Positions 1 through 7,567 are shown, counted from the stretch's first letter. The stretch: 32,781 bases of DNA from Bacillota bacterium (GCA_023394955.1 JAEWZY010000016.1:1-32781); one strand, 5' to 3'. Numbers and translations: made by a program. Notes: a model not told the origin generated them from the letters alone.

Positions 1-127
1 TGGCTTGACCCGCTTTGGATAATACCAGGGTGATCGCTGCCGTGGTGGTCGTTTTGCCATGGTCCACGTGGCCGATGGTCCCTATGTTTACATGCGGTTT
101 GGTCCGTTCAAATTTTTGCTTTGCCAT
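1..127 (-). CDS. tuf: Elongation factor Tu, N-terminal fragment (cut by window edge)
   Basis: EF-Tu delivers aminoacyl-tRNA to the ribosomal A site as a GTP complex. Only the first 42 codons are present; the rest lies beyond position 1. The translated start MAKQKFERTKPHVNIGTIGH, followed by VDHGKTTTTAAIT, carries the P-loop GHVDHGKT of translational GTPases and matches the EF-Tu N terminus. ATG is at 125-127, with GGAGG at 138-142 about 10 bases upstream. It lies directly downstream of four tRNA genes in the same orientation, recalling the E. coli tRNA-tufB operon, so co-transcription from the promoter at 894-923 is likely (inference). Confidence 0.96.
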   Translation of the reverse strand, partial: MAKQKFERTKPHVNIGTIGHVDHGKTTTTAAITLVLSKAGQA

Positions 128-348
128 ACCAGACGTTCCTCCTTCAAATATCAAAGGTATTATTGTACATAAACAAGCATTTAATTCTACATGGAAACCA
201 ATAATCCTTCTTTCACTCAAAAAACTGGGAATAAATTAATCGGGGTTTATTATATTCGCGATAAAAAAAGTAATCCACATTTTCGATTACTTGAAAAGGT
301 CAACTTATTTAAATTTTCAATAGTAGCTTATTAATTCGATTGAATAAT

Positions 349-424
349 TGGTTGCGGGGGAAGGATTTGAACCTTCGACCTCCGGGTTATGAGCCCGACG
401 AGCTGCCAGCTGCTCCACCCCGCG
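349..424 (-). tRNA. Initiator tRNA-fMet(CAT), distal copy, CCA encoded
   Basis: The reverse complement begins CGCGGGGTGGAGCAG and folds as a tRNA with anticodon CAT. The first base C faces A72 (unpaired C1-A72), and the anticodon stem carries three consecutive G:C pairs next to the loop. These are the hallmarks of the initiator rather than elongator tRNA. The 3' CCA is encoded at 349-351. It is identical to the copy at 679-754. Confidence 0.95.
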
Positions 425-497
425 ATAAACGCATTTATCATTAAAACTAAATTATCAATGTAAAAACAAAAACCCTTACGGGTCTGACGACGGAAAA

Positions 498-573
498 TGG
501 AGCCCACAATCAGAATTGAACTGATGACCTCATCCTTACCATGGATGCGCTCTACCTACTGAGCTATGTGGGC
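498..573 (-). tRNA. tRNA-Thr(GGT), CCA encoded
   Basis: Acceptor arms GCCCACA and TGTGGGC pair fully, and the anticodon loop ATGGTAA gives anticodon GGT (Thr, codons ACC/ACT). The discriminator base is T and CCA is encoded at 498-500. It lies between the two initiator tRNA copies, same strand. Confidence 0.95.
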
Positions 574-678
574 AAAGATTAAGTTTTCGAATTATTTGAT
601 CCGTTATCTAATTTTGACAATTAATTATGCCTAAACTACTAACGACTAGAGAACTAGCGACTAATAACTAAATAAAAT

Positions 679-754
679 TGGTTGCGGGGGAAGGATTTGA
701 ACCTTCGACCTCCGGGTTATGAGCCCGACGAGCTGCCAGCTGCTCCACCCCGCG
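679..754 (-). tRNA. Initiator tRNA-fMet(CAT), proximal copy, CCA encoded
   Basis: Same sequence as 349-424: C1-A72 mismatch, three G:C pairs in the anticodon stem, anticodon CAT, encoded CCA. Second gene of the tRNA-tuf cluster in transcription order. Confidence 0.95.
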
Positions 755-787
755 ATATAATAAAGTTTGGAGTTTTAATTTTTAAAA

Positions 788-873
788 TGGTGGAGGGGGA
801 AGGATTTGAACCTTCGAAAGCGTCGCTAACAGATTTACAGTCTGCCCCCTTTGGCCAACTCGGGAACCCCTCC
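788..873 (-). tRNA. tRNA-Tyr(GTA), long variable arm, CCA encoded
   Basis: Class II tRNA of 86 bases with acceptor arms GGAGGGG and CCCCTCC, anticodon stem CAGA/TCTG around a loop with anticodon GTA, a long variable arm and encoded CCA at 788-790. It is the first gene after the promoter at 894-923. Confidence 0.95.
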
Positions 874-893
874 GCATTTCGGACGCAGATATG

Positions 894-923
894 ATTATAA
901 TACATTCAACCAGTCAGTGTCAA
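894..923 (-). promoter_or_regulatory. Consensus sigma-A promoter of the tRNA-tuf cluster
   Basis: On the minus strand TTGACA (918-923) and TATAAT (894-899) are separated by 18 bases. Both hexamers match the housekeeping consensus perfectly. Transcription would start near 887, about 14 bases before the tRNA-Tyr 5' end. A sigH terminator lies immediately upstream, so this is an independent transcription unit. Confidence 0.85.
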
Positions 924-956
924 CCCTTTTTTCAATGCTAATACTGTTATTTCTGG

Positions 957-985
957 AAAAAAACGAGACGCTAAAGCTCCGCCTC
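957..985 (-). terminator. Intrinsic terminator of sigH
   Basis: On the minus strand GAGGCG pairs with CGTCTC (one G-T pair) around a short loop, followed within two bases by a run of seven T. It lies about 90 bases after the sigH stop and just before the tRNA promoter. Confidence 0.7.
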
Positions 986-1074
986 TAAAAGTTATATATC
1001 AATCATACCTATAATATCTGAAAACAATTGCACTTAACCATTATCACTTAATCCGTTCAACCTTACAATGCAAG

Positions 1075-1728
1075 TTAAAAATTAGTTTCGTCCCTTTTTT
1101 CTAAATACCGTTCTAATTTCCGTTTCACTCTTTGTAATGCGTTATCAATGGATTTAACATGACGTCGCAAATCTTTCGCTATTTCTTGATAGGAACGGCC
1201 ATCCAGATAGGACATTAAAACTTTCCATTCCAAATCGCTTAAAAACTCACCCATTTTATTCTCGATATCCACAAACTCTTCTCTGCTGATAACCAATTCT
1301 TCCGGATCAGTGACCTTAGTTCCGGAAAGCACATCCAACAAAGTCCGGTCCGATTCTTCATCATATATCGGTTTATTCAGTGACACATAGGAATTTAACG
1401 GAATATGTTTTTGACGGGTTGCGGTTTTTATAGCAGTAATGATCTGCCGGGTAATACAAAGCTCTGCAAATGCCCTAAATGAAGCCAATTTATCATTTCT
1501 AAAGTCTCTAATGGCTTTATAAAGCCCAATCATTCCTTCTTGAATAATATCTTCGCGGTCAGCCCCGATTAAGAAGTAAGAACGGGCTTTAGCTCGTACA
1601 AAATTTTTATATTTGTTGATTAAGAATTCCTGGGCGGCGTCATCCCCTCCTCGGGCAGCCTCAACGATTGATTCATCTAACATTTCATCATAGATCTCAA
1701 TTATTTCTCTTTGTGGCTTAGCTCCCAA
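1075..1728 (-). CDS. sigH: RNA polymerase sigma factor SigH (sigma-30 family, sporulation)
   Basis: SigH directs transcription of early sporulation and transition-state genes in endospore-forming Firmicutes. The 217-residue product has the usual length. Region 2 spans roughly residues 25-105 (core-binding DREDIIQEGMIGLYKAI) and the region 4 helix-turn-helix roughly 160-205 (LSDLEWKVLMSYLDGRSYQE, IAKDLRRHVKSIDNALQR). The start is TTG at 1726-1728, with GGAGG 10 bases upstream; the nearby ATG is followed at once by TAA and cannot be the start. It is preceded by its own promoter at 1888-1916 and followed by a terminator. In Firmicutes sigH typically sits downstream of cysS-mrnC-rlmB and near translation genes, which is the arrangement here. 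The protein does not show whether the organism actually sporulates. Confidence 0.93.
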   Translation of the reverse strand: MGAKPQREIIEIYDEMLDESIVEAARGGDDAAQEFLINKYKNFVRAKARSYFLIGADREDIIQEGMIGLYKAIRDFRNDKLASFRAFAELCITRQIITAIKTATRQKHIPLNSYVSLNKPIYDEESDRTLLDVLSGTKVTDPEELVISREEFVDIENKMGEFLSDLEWKVLMSYLDGRSYQEIAKDLRRHVKSIDNALQRVKRKLERYLEKRDETNF

Positions 1729-1887
1729 GTTACATTCGCCTCCGCTTTATTCGAAATTGCAGGGTTGATCTTTATCAATTTCAAATAATAGTAAGATCCA
1801 TTGCAATATCTGGAATTATGTAATTCAAACCGTCAATATATTATCTGGAATACTTAAATCATCCAAAAATTAAATTCAGATGATCAT

Positions 1888-1916
1888 ATTATACAATGCT
1901 GCATTTTGAACGTCAA
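1888..1916 (-). promoter_or_regulatory. Sigma-A promoter upstream of sigH
   Basis: On the minus strand TTGACG (1911-1916) and TATAAT (1888-1893) are spaced by exactly 17 bases. Transcription would begin near 1881, giving a leader of about 150 bases before the TTG start of sigH. Confidence 0.75.
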
Positions 1917-2226
1917 GGGAATGGGAAACAACGCCAGGGACAACAACTGCTTTTAGAAAACTTGTTTAATACAATAGTAGATGTAGCATTATTAAAAAAC
2001 AATATAAAAAAGAACATCGATCGATATATAAGACAATATGTTTCATTCAATTTTCATTTTATCAGATTAGGAAATACAAAAAATACAATTATCAGTATTA
2101 AGACAACTAAACTTTTTGAATTGTATCATTTATAATGATGTAAATCAAGGGGTTCAATGAGAACTGGTTACCGGTAGTTATCTCCAAATTGTGACCGGAT
2201 GGCAAATGGTATTTAATCTACTTTAA
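1917..2226. other. AT-rich spacer between rlmB and the sigH promoter
   Basis: About 310 bases without a supported gene. A 79-codon plus-strand frame (1896-2135) has no ribosome binding site, overlaps the sigH promoter and has AT-driven composition, so I do not call it. The only notable signal is a TTACCGGTA palindromic core at 2168-2176. I see no clear terminator for rlmB here. Confidence 0.5.
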
Positions 2227-2958
2227 CTAACCGCGCCTTCTTCTAACTTCATAAAGAGCTATTCCGGACGCTACAGAGACATTTAAGGAATTTATCTTGC
2301 CCCACATAGGCAGTCTCGCAATTTGATCGCATTCTTCAGCCACTAACCTGGAGATTCCTCGCCCTTCGCCTCCAAGGACCAAGCCGATTGGGCCGCTCAA
2401 ATCCGCCCGATCCAGTTTGACCTTGCCGTCCATCTCAACTCCGGTAAACCACAGACCGGCTTTTTTCAATTCACGGATTGTTTTGGTCAAATTCGTTACT
2501 CTTGCTACAGGCAGGTGTTCTACAGCCCCAGCCGAAGCCCGGCTGACAGCCGAAGTCAATCCTGCCGCGCGCCGTTCCGGAATAATTAACCCATGTACTC
2601 CGGCAGCTTCAGCAGTACGAATGATTGATCCCAAATTTTGAGGGTCCTCCACCCCGTCAAGCAGGAGTATGAATGCAGGCTCATTCTGGTTTGTTGAATT
2701 CTTGAGGATCTCGTCAACAGTGGCATACTTCCATTCAGCGGCAACCGCGATTACTCCTTGATGATTTCTGGTCACGGCCATCCGGTCCAATGCTTGAGAA
2801 TCAACGGGATTAACCGGAATGCCTTTCTGATGGGCCGCATTTATAATAGTACGGACCGGTCCGGAAGTTTCGGTTTTTAATATGTAAATCTTGTTCAGAT
2901 GGTGCCCGGCTCGGATTGCTTCTAAAACCGGGTTGCGTCCTTCAATCTGTTCCGACAT
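2227..2958 (-). CDS. rlmB: 23S rRNA (guanosine-2'-O-)-methyltransferase RlmB (SpoU/TrmH family)
   Basis: This SPOUT enzyme 2'-O-methylates a guanosine of the 23S rRNA peptidyl-transferase region using S-adenosylmethionine (family knowledge). The 243-residue product has the standard two parts: an N-terminal RNA-binding domain (about 1-80, starting GRNPVLEAI) and the knotted catalytic domain. All three SpoU motifs are visible: NLGSIIRT at 108-115 with the catalytic Arg, GGEGRG at 196-201 and LNVSVASG at 225-232. ATG at 2956-2958 follows AAGGAGAG. It lies downstream of mrnC in the same orientation, as in many Firmicutes, but the 125-base spacer between them is filled with imperfect repeats. Related TrmH enzymes acting on tRNA are shorter and lack this N-terminal domain. 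Confidence 0.95.
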   Translation of the reverse strand: MSEQIEGRNPVLEAIRAGHHLNKIYILKTETSGPVRTIINAAHQKGIPVNPVDSQALDRMAVTRNHQGVIAVAAEWKYATVDEILKNSTNQNEPAFILLLDGVEDPQNLGSIIRTAEAAGVHGLIIPERRAAGLTSAVSRASAGAVEHLPVARVTNLTKTIRELKKAGLWFTGVEMDGKVKLDRADLSGPIGLVLGGEGRGISRLVAEECDQIARLPMWGKINSLNVSVASGIALYEVRRRRG

Positions 2959-2989
2959 TCTAACTCTCCTTAATTGTTTTGGGTCTATA

Positions 2990-3120
2990 GTAGCCAGAAT
3001 CCAGGAGCCAGGAGTCAGTATGTTTTGGGCAAATACTTTGGAGCCTACTCCCGATCACTGTTTTTGGCTCAAATGCTTAGCTTTCATTGCTGGCTCCTGT
3101 CCCCTGACTCCTGATCACTC
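2990..3120. repeat. Degenerate CCAGGAGCCAGGAGTCAG-type repeats between rlmB and mrnC
   Basis: The plus strand reads CCAGGAGCCAGGAGTCAG near 3001-3018 and, about 75 bases on, CTGGCTCCTG and CTGACTCCTGATCACTC in inverted sense (about 3091-3120). The units are near-copies of a 10-base word on opposite strands. The repeat extends into the 3' end of mrnC and encodes its last residues (about ESDQESGDRSQQ). Confidence 0.6.
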
Positions 3121-3524
3121 TCTCCCAACCCAACCGTTTTTTGCAAAAGCTCCATCAACCTTGAATACTCTTCTTTTAAATATAAGTATCCGATCAAAGC
3201 TTCAAAAGCAGTGCTATAACGGTATGTTATCGGATCGCTCCCATTTGGAACATGGCCGCTTTTTACATTCCGCCCCCGTTTTATAATCTCCAATTCGGAC
3301 TCTTTTAAAAAGGGCTGGATTTTGTTTACTAATTCCGCTTGAAACGAAGCCCGTACTTTCGATATTGCTTTATGATGTAAGTTTTTAGTCTTATCCGGTC
3401 CGCCGGTTAGAAGCTGGTGGCGGATGAACAGTTCATAAACTGCATCCCCGATATAAGCCCAAACCGCTGGTGACAGCTGATCGGGATTTGTTTTCGGCAA
3501 GTTAAAAAAGTGGGAATCCATCAT
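3084..3524 (-). CDS. mrnC: Mini-ribonuclease 3 (Mini-III, 23S rRNA maturation)
   Basis: Mini-III is a dimeric RNase III catalytic domain without a dsRNA-binding domain; in Firmicutes it matures 23S rRNA ends. The 146-residue product carries the RNase III signature AYIGDAVYEL with the metal-binding Asp at residue 27, and the second acidic site in TAFEALIGYLYL (Glu about 108). ATG at 3522-3524 follows GGAAGGAT; a second ATG comes next. The conserved domain ends near residue 130. The hydrophilic tail after it is encoded by the repeat that also fills the spacer to rlmB, so this C terminus is probably a recent, unconserved extension. A possible minus-strand promoter (TTGTTT, 17 bases, TATTAT) lies near 3755-3790. 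Confidence 0.93.
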   Translation of the reverse strand: MMDSHFFNLPKTNPDQLSPAVWAYIGDAVYELFIRHQLLTGGPDKTKNLHHKAISKVRASFQAELVNKIQPFLKESELEIIKRGRNVKSGHVPNGSDPITYRYSTAFEALIGYLYLKEEYSRLMELLQKTVGLGESDQESGDRSQQ

Positions 3525-3711
3525 TATTTATCCTTCCGTTTGATCGGTTTTGATCAGATTATTCCAAATATACAAAATTAAGCTGGTATCCACTTGAAAT
3601 CCATCGAAAACCACCGATGCTTAACTCCAAATAGAAATCCGGTTCGATGTTCCCTTCGGGAATCGGGTGGAATCCGGTAATTCTATTACAAATCCCGGCC
3701 AAAAAATACTA

Positions 3712-3739
3712 TTGTTCCTCGGGTTAAACCCGATAATAT
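3712..3739 (+). promoter_or_regulatory. Possible promoter with internal dyad, upstream of the 51-codon gene
   Basis: TTGTTC at 3712-3717 and TAATAT at 3734-3739 are 16 bases apart, and the spacer holds the near-palindrome TCGGGTTAAACCCGA (3719-3733). The hexamers are weak matches. A repressor site between -35 and -10 is an inference from position only. Confidence 0.3.
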
Positions 3740-3813
3740 AAATGAAGCCTTTTAATAATACCGCTTTTATTGGTGCAAAACAAGGAAGTTTTATTTTATG
3801 ACGAGGTGATATC

Positions 3814-3969
3814 ATGGATGAAAAAAGACAAGACCAGATTGTAGAATCCCTAAAAAAAATCGATCCCAAAGTGATTGCCGATGTACTCCGGGAAATAATC
3901 CGTTCTGATGATGAACCTCCCATAGTACGGAGGGAGCCTACTAATCCCGATCATAATTCTCCTAAATAA
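3814..3969 (+). CDS. Small hypothetical protein, 51 aa, opposite to its neighbours
   Basis: I do not recognise this protein. It is a short charged frame (MDEKRQDQIVESLKKIDPKV, then IADVLREII and a Pro/Asp/Asn-rich tail ending NSPK), with no signal peptide or membrane segment. The N-terminal 30 residues look like one or two amphipathic helices. Support for a real gene: ATG at 3814 preceded by GAGGTGATATC (a good ribosome binding site 6-7 bases away), a strong terminator right after the stop, and a possible promoter about 75 bases upstream. It lies between the minus-strand genes cysS and mrnC and is convergent with cysS. Confidence 0.6.
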   Translation: MDEKRQDQIVESLKKIDPKVIADVLREIIRSDDEPPIVRREPTNPDHNSPK

Positions 3970-4004
3970 ATCGAACCTACATTTAGTCTATTTAGAGTAC
4001 AATA

Positions 4005-4060
4005 GGGTATTCCTAAAATAGTGACGCCTAAAACTATCTTCCGGAATACCCTTTTATTTT
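4005..4060 (+). terminator. Intrinsic terminator after the 51-codon gene
   Basis: GGGTATTCC (4005-4013) pairs with GGAATACCC (4043-4051), with a further inner pairing ATAGT/ACTAT, followed by TTTTATTTT. The T tract lies on the plus strand only, so it serves the plus-strand gene; it could also slow transcription leaving cysS. Confidence 0.75.
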
Positions 4061-4101
4061 GATTCCCGACAGTAATACTCCCCTACCGCCGACTTTTTAA
4101 A

Positions 4102-5538
4102 CTACTCCCTTCGCCAACGGACTCCTTGAGGTGTGTCTTCGATTAAAATGCCTTTAGTTTTTAATTCATCTCGAATTTGATCCGCTAAAGCCCAGTTCTT
4201 ATTCTTTTTAGCCTCAGCGCGGCTAGTAATCAAATCCTCGATCTCTTCATCGGCAGCACTTGATTCATTATGAGTCTCAACAAATAATCCTAAAACTTTT
4301 CCTCCCAAAGTAGTTAAACAATCCAATGCTTCTTTTAATAAATTTTTAGCGGAGTCGGTTAATTGAAATTCACGATCTTGGGTCCAGCGGTTGATCTCGC
4401 GGACCAGATCATATAAACTGGCCAATGCTTGAGGAGTATTAAAATCTTCCTCCATTCCGGCAATAAAATCTTCCTCGGCTTGACTAATTGCCTTTTTTAC
4501 TCCTTCCAACTCAGGTTGAGAATCATTCTCTCCTATCGGTTCTGCCCTTAATAGATGCTCCCAATTGAATTTGGCGTTTTCCAGTCTTTCTAAACCATGG
4601 GCTGCGGCAGTCAGTTCCTCTTCTCCAAAACTGATCGGGTTCCGGTAATGAGTGCCGATGAGCCAAAAACGCACCACTTTCGGTGAAAATTTTTCCATCA
4701 CATCATGAATCGTGGAAAAATTACCAACCGATTTGCCCATTCTCTCCCCACTTACAGTTACAAAAGCATTGTGGAGCCAATATTTGGCGAAAGAAACCCC
4801 CATATAAGCCTCAGATTGGGCTATTTCATTTTCATGATGTGGAAAAACCAGATCCTCTCCACCGCCGTGCATGTCAAACTCGGTTCCCAAGTATTTGATG
4901 GACATGGCCGAACACTCAATATGCCAACCGGGCCGGCCCGGCCCCCAAGGCGAATCCCAAAAAATCTCTCCCGGTTTAGCCGCTTTCCAAAGAGCGAAGT
5001 CCATTGGATCTTTTTTAGATTCGTTGACTTCTATCCTAGCCCCGGCTTGGATCTCTTCCGGATTGCGCCCGGACAATTTGCCGTATTCGTTAAACTTGGC
5101 GACTTCGTAGTAAACATCTCCATTTAAAACATAGGCAAAACCTTTATTGATTAAGACTTGGACCATTTCAATGATTTCCGGAATATGTTCCGATACTCTC
5201 GGATAGCGATCAGCCGGCAAAACACCCAATTTGCCCAAATCTTCAAGATAAACTTGAGAAAACTCTTTAGCCAGTTCTAATGGATCTTTCCCCGACTGTT
5301 TGGCCCGATTGATTATTTTGTCGTCAACATCGGTAAAATTTTGAATGAAATTCACCTTATAGCCGCGGTACTTCAAAAAGCGGCGCACGCAATCCCAAAA
5401 AACCGCCGGGCGCGAATTTCCAATATGCGCATAATCATAAGGAGTAATGCCACATGCATAAATACTCGCTTTCCCTTCTTCTCTCGGGATAAACTCCTCT
5501 TTGCTTCTAGTCAGTGTATTATAAACTTTGATACTCAC
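4102..5538 (-). CDS. cysS: Cysteinyl-tRNA synthetase
   Basis: Class I synthetase charging tRNA-Cys, cytosolic. The 478-residue product is full length. The HIGH-type motif is HIGN (38-41), inside CGITPYDYAHIGNSRP; the KMSKS motif appears as RMGKS (266-270). The zinc ligands known from E. coli CysRS align: Cys29, Cys209, His234 and Glu238. The start is GTG at 5536-5538, with GGAGG about 8 bases upstream. It follows cysE with a 125-base spacer and should be read from the T-box-controlled promoter, so both cysteine synthesis and its use in tRNA charging would respond to uncharged tRNA-Cys. Confidence 0.97.
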   Translation of the reverse strand: MSIKVYNTLTRSKEEFIPREEGKASIYACGITPYDYAHIGNSRPAVFWDCVRRFLKYRGYKVNFIQNFTDVDDKIINRAKQSGKDPLELAKEFSQVYLEDLGKLGVLPADRYPRVSEHIPEIIEMVQVLINKGFAYVLNGDVYYEVAKFNEYGKLSGRNPEEIQAGARIEVNESKKDPMDFALWKAAKPGEIFWDSPWGPGRPGWHIECSAMSIKYLGTEFDMHGGGEDLVFPHHENEIAQSEAYMGVSFAKYWLHNAFVTVSGERMGKSVGNFSTIHDVMEKFSPKVVRFWLIGTHYRNPISFGEEELTAAAHGLERLENAKFNWEHLLRAEPIGENDSQPELEGVKKAISQAEEDFIAGMEEDFNTPQALASLYDLVREINRWTQDREFQLTDSAKNLLKEALDCLTTLGGKVLGLFVETHNESSAADEEIEDLITSRAEAKKNKNWALADQIRDELKTKGILIEDTPQGVRWRRE

Positions 5539-5663
5539 AATCTAATCCTCCTTAGTAATCAGTAAAGACACACTTTATCTTCCGGACTATTAAGTTATTT
5601 CTCTGTATCTTTGTGACAAATATTAGCAGCAGAGACGGAGGGTTAAATAATTTTACTTTCGTC

Positions 5664-6332
5664 TCACGCCTCTTGCCTACCGGTGTCTTTCCCACCCTCA
5701 AGCTCTTCAATCCTGTTTTCAAGTTCATTGACTTTATGTTGAAGACATTCGATCATCTTAGCCACAGGATCAGGAATTTGATCGTGGGCTAAATCGACTC
5801 CGGACTTTACTCTGACACCATCTTGGACTACCACCCTGCCGGGGACTCCGACCACCGTGGTGTTAGGAGGGACTTCCCGTAAAACTACAGCCCCGGCGCC
5901 AACTTTGGCATTATCGCCAATAGTGATGGACCCTAAAATTTTAGCTCCGGTGGAAATCATCACCCGGTTACCTATGGTAGGATGCCGCTTACCTTTTTCT
6001 TTTCCCGTCCCTCCAAGGGTTACTCCTTGATACAGAGTGACATCATCCCCGATCTCGGTTGTTTCCCCGATGATCACACCTGAGCCGTGATCGATAAAAA
6101 ACCGCCTCCCAATCTTAGCTCCGGGATGAATCTCAATCCCTGTAAAAAAACGATTGAGCTGCGAAAAAATTCTGGCCAACAAAAAAAGACGGTGTTGGTA
6201 TAACCAATGATTTAAACGATGGCCAAGTAAAGCATGGACCCCCGGATAGCAAAGCAAAACCTCCAACCAGGATTTGGCCGCCGGATCGCGTTCAAATACA
6301 GTTTGAATATCTTCGCGTAAATGTTTGAACAT
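5664..6332 (-). CDS. cysE: Serine O-acetyltransferase
   Basis: Makes O-acetylserine from serine and acetyl-CoA, the first committed step of cysteine synthesis. The protein has an N-terminal helical domain (about 1-65) and a left-handed beta helix of hexapeptide repeats, with DHGSGVIIGETTEIGDDVTL, then YQGVTLGGTG, and a closing VVGVPGRVV strand. Start choice: ATG at 6330-6332 has GGAGG 9 bases away; an in-frame ATG at 6336-6338 is only 3 bases from GGAGG, too close, but would add two residues. A T-box leader with a terminator lies immediately upstream. The C-terminal tail (LQHKVNELENRIEELEGG) looks like a short coiled coil. Confidence 0.95.
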   Translation of the reverse strand: MFKHLREDIQTVFERDPAAKSWLEVLLCYPGVHALLGHRLNHWLYQHRLFLLARIFSQLNRFFTGIEIHPGAKIGRRFFIDHGSGVIIGETTEIGDDVTLYQGVTLGGTGKEKGKRHPTIGNRVMISTGAKILGSITIGDNAKVGAGAVVLREVPPNTTVVGVPGRVVVQDGVRVKSGVDLAHDQIPDPVAKMIECLQHKVNELENRIEELEGGKDTGRQEA

Positions 6333-6351
6333 CAACATACACCTCCATGTC

Positions 6352-6392
6352 TAAAAAAACAAAACCCTCGTCTCTTTTTTCAGAGACGAGGG
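6352..6392 (-). terminator. Regulated terminator of the T-box leader
   Basis: On the minus strand CCCTCGTCTC pairs perfectly with GAGACGAGGG (10 base pairs), followed by a T-rich run TTTTGTTTTTTT. It competes with the antiterminator formed by the T-box bulge. Confidence 0.9.
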
Positions 6393-6599
6393 CTTTAATC
6401 CTCGCGGTTCCACTCTGGTTAGGCCAAAACCTCACTTAAATCTGCGCTAACGGGCTGCCCCGGGTTAAACTACTATGGTTTCGTCCAACCGCTCCGGGGA
6501 GCATTGATCCGTAAACCCGCAAGCGGTCGCAGCAACCCCGCTCTCTCTGGAACGGTTTTTACGCACCCAATCCCCATCATCGTTTTATTAAGAATTATT
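6352..6599 (-). ncRNA. T-box riboswitch, probable Cys specifier, controlling cysE-cysS
   Basis: T-box leaders bind a specific tRNA and terminate transcription when it is charged. The minus strand holds the T-box core AGAGTGGAACCGCG (6403-6416), preceded by a long structured stem I region and followed by a strong terminator. GGGG near the 5' end (around 6560) can pair with CCCC (around 6497-6500), which puts the triplet TGC (6501-6503) in the specifier loop. TGC is a Cys codon, consistent with the downstream genes. The specifier assignment comes from a hand fold. Confidence 0.88.
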
Positions 6600-6605
6600 G
6601 ATATT

Positions 6606-6634
6606 ATTATACTCATAATACCTTCTACAGTCAA
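6606..6634 (-). promoter_or_regulatory. Sigma-A promoter of the T-box/cysE/cysS unit
   Basis: TTGACT (6629-6634) and TATAAT (6606-6611) on the minus strand are spaced by 17 bases. Transcription would start near 6599, at the beginning of the T-box leader. Confidence 0.8.
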
Positions 6635-6676
6635 CTGGACAAAAAGCATAATTAAAGGTCATTGCTGACTTAATTC

Positions 6677-7567
6677 TCACTTATTAATCGACAAGATCCT
6701 TCCCACAAATGAAAATAACTGATCTACTATTGATCTGAAAAAAGAGATTAGCCTGGAGAAAAATGATTCCGGCTCTTCCGGAGTAACGGCTTCTTCCGGC
6801 GCCTCGCGAAAGTTTTTCAGTTGTTTTTGGAGATCGTCCAATTCTATATTTAACTGCTTAACCTTTATTAATAATTCCGCCACATCTCCTTTTTGGGTAT
6901 CCGTTAAATTAATATTCTGTTCCCGGGCTGCTCTCTCAATTACTTTAATGATCTCGGTCCGGTCGGCGGTTTTCTCTTGGACGACCCTTTCTTTAGACCT
7001 TTCCAGTAACGTCGCGGCCCGTTCCTTACCGATTTCTTCGCCCAGATTACCGGTTTTAATCAATTCCTCCGCGGCGACCCTCTTGGCGGCCTCAGTCAGG
7101 GCTGTTCCGGTCAATTCCTCAAACGACTTAAAGACACCGGTCAATGCCGCAGTCCCGGAAACCAATGTAGGCGCCGCCGCAACCACTTTGGCGTCTTTAA
7201 CTCCGGCGGTTGCTAACGCATTGGCGACCATATGGGCTGTAATTAGACTCAAGTTTTTAGTCTCAATCTCTAAGCCCGTCCCAGGATCCCGTTGTTCAAT
7301 GAAAACCGAGGAGATGGCCTTGGTCCCAATTTCGGCGTCGGGGACCAATCCCTTTAAAAGTTGCCATTCTTCTTGATTGGTAACTTTTAAAGCCTTGATT
7401 TCGTTAAGTTTGATATTGGTGGGAAGGGGAAATTGTTTGGAGACAGTTTGCCTTTCTTGAGCTGTCAGATCAGCGCCGTAGGAGATAATTCGCTGCTGGG
7501 TTTGGCCGATGGTCGTTCCTACCAAAAGAAGCCAGATTAGAAACAAGGACATCCTATACATGTGCAT
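6677..7567 (-). CDS. DUF1002 family secreted protein (YpuA-like)
   Basis: This 296-residue protein belongs to the DUF1002 family (B. subtilis YpuA is a member); the biochemical role is not established. A signal peptide spans about 1-22 (SLFLIWLLLVGTTIG). The family pattern follows: a start like ISYGADLTAQERQTV, then VTNQEEWQLLKGLVPDAEIG, TKAISSVFI and the AAPTLVSGTAALTGVFKSFE block near 130-150. The C-terminal part is helical, with an acidic Pro/Glu linker (PEEAVTPEEPESFF) and a hydrophobic end segment that could be a membrane helix. ATG at 7565-7567 follows GGAAGGCGGG; a second in-frame ATG is two codons on. It is last in a unit with a phosphoesterase lipoprotein and a predicted barrel protein. 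Confidence 0.8.
   Translation of the reverse strand: MHMYRMSLFLIWLLLVGTTIGQTQQRIISYGADLTAQERQTVSKQFPLPTNIKLNEIKALKVTNQEEWQLLKGLVPDAEIGTKAISSVFIEQRDPGTGLEIETKNLSLITAHMVANALATAGVKDAKVVAAAPTLVSGTAALTGVFKSFEELTGTALTEAAKRVAAEELIKTGNLGEEIGKERAATLLERSKERVVQEKTADRTEIIKVIERAAREQNINLTDTQKGDVAELLIKVKQLNIELDDLQKQLKNFREAPEEAVTPEEPESFFSRLISFFRSIVDQLFSFVGRILSINK

Noticed and set aside
635..672. Possible CRISPR-like repeats
   Set aside because: Units are 8-10 bases, imperfect and without regular unique spacers.
682..905. Reading frames across the tRNA genes on both strands
   Set aside because: They run through tRNA-fMet and tRNA-Tyr; the MRGKDLNLRPPGYEP-type translation is a familiar tRNA artefact.
1896..2135. 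79-codon plus-strand frame in the rlmB-sigH spacer
   Set aside because: No ribosome binding site, overlaps the sigH promoter, AT-driven amino-acid content, no recognisable family.
3621..3923. 100-codon minus-strand frame between cysS and mrnC
   Set aside because: Antisense to the small plus-strand gene and to its ribosome binding site; no ribosome binding site or family of its own.
4005..4051. Hairpin as a terminator for cysS
   Set aside because: The minus strand has no T run after the stem; it fits the plus-strand gene.
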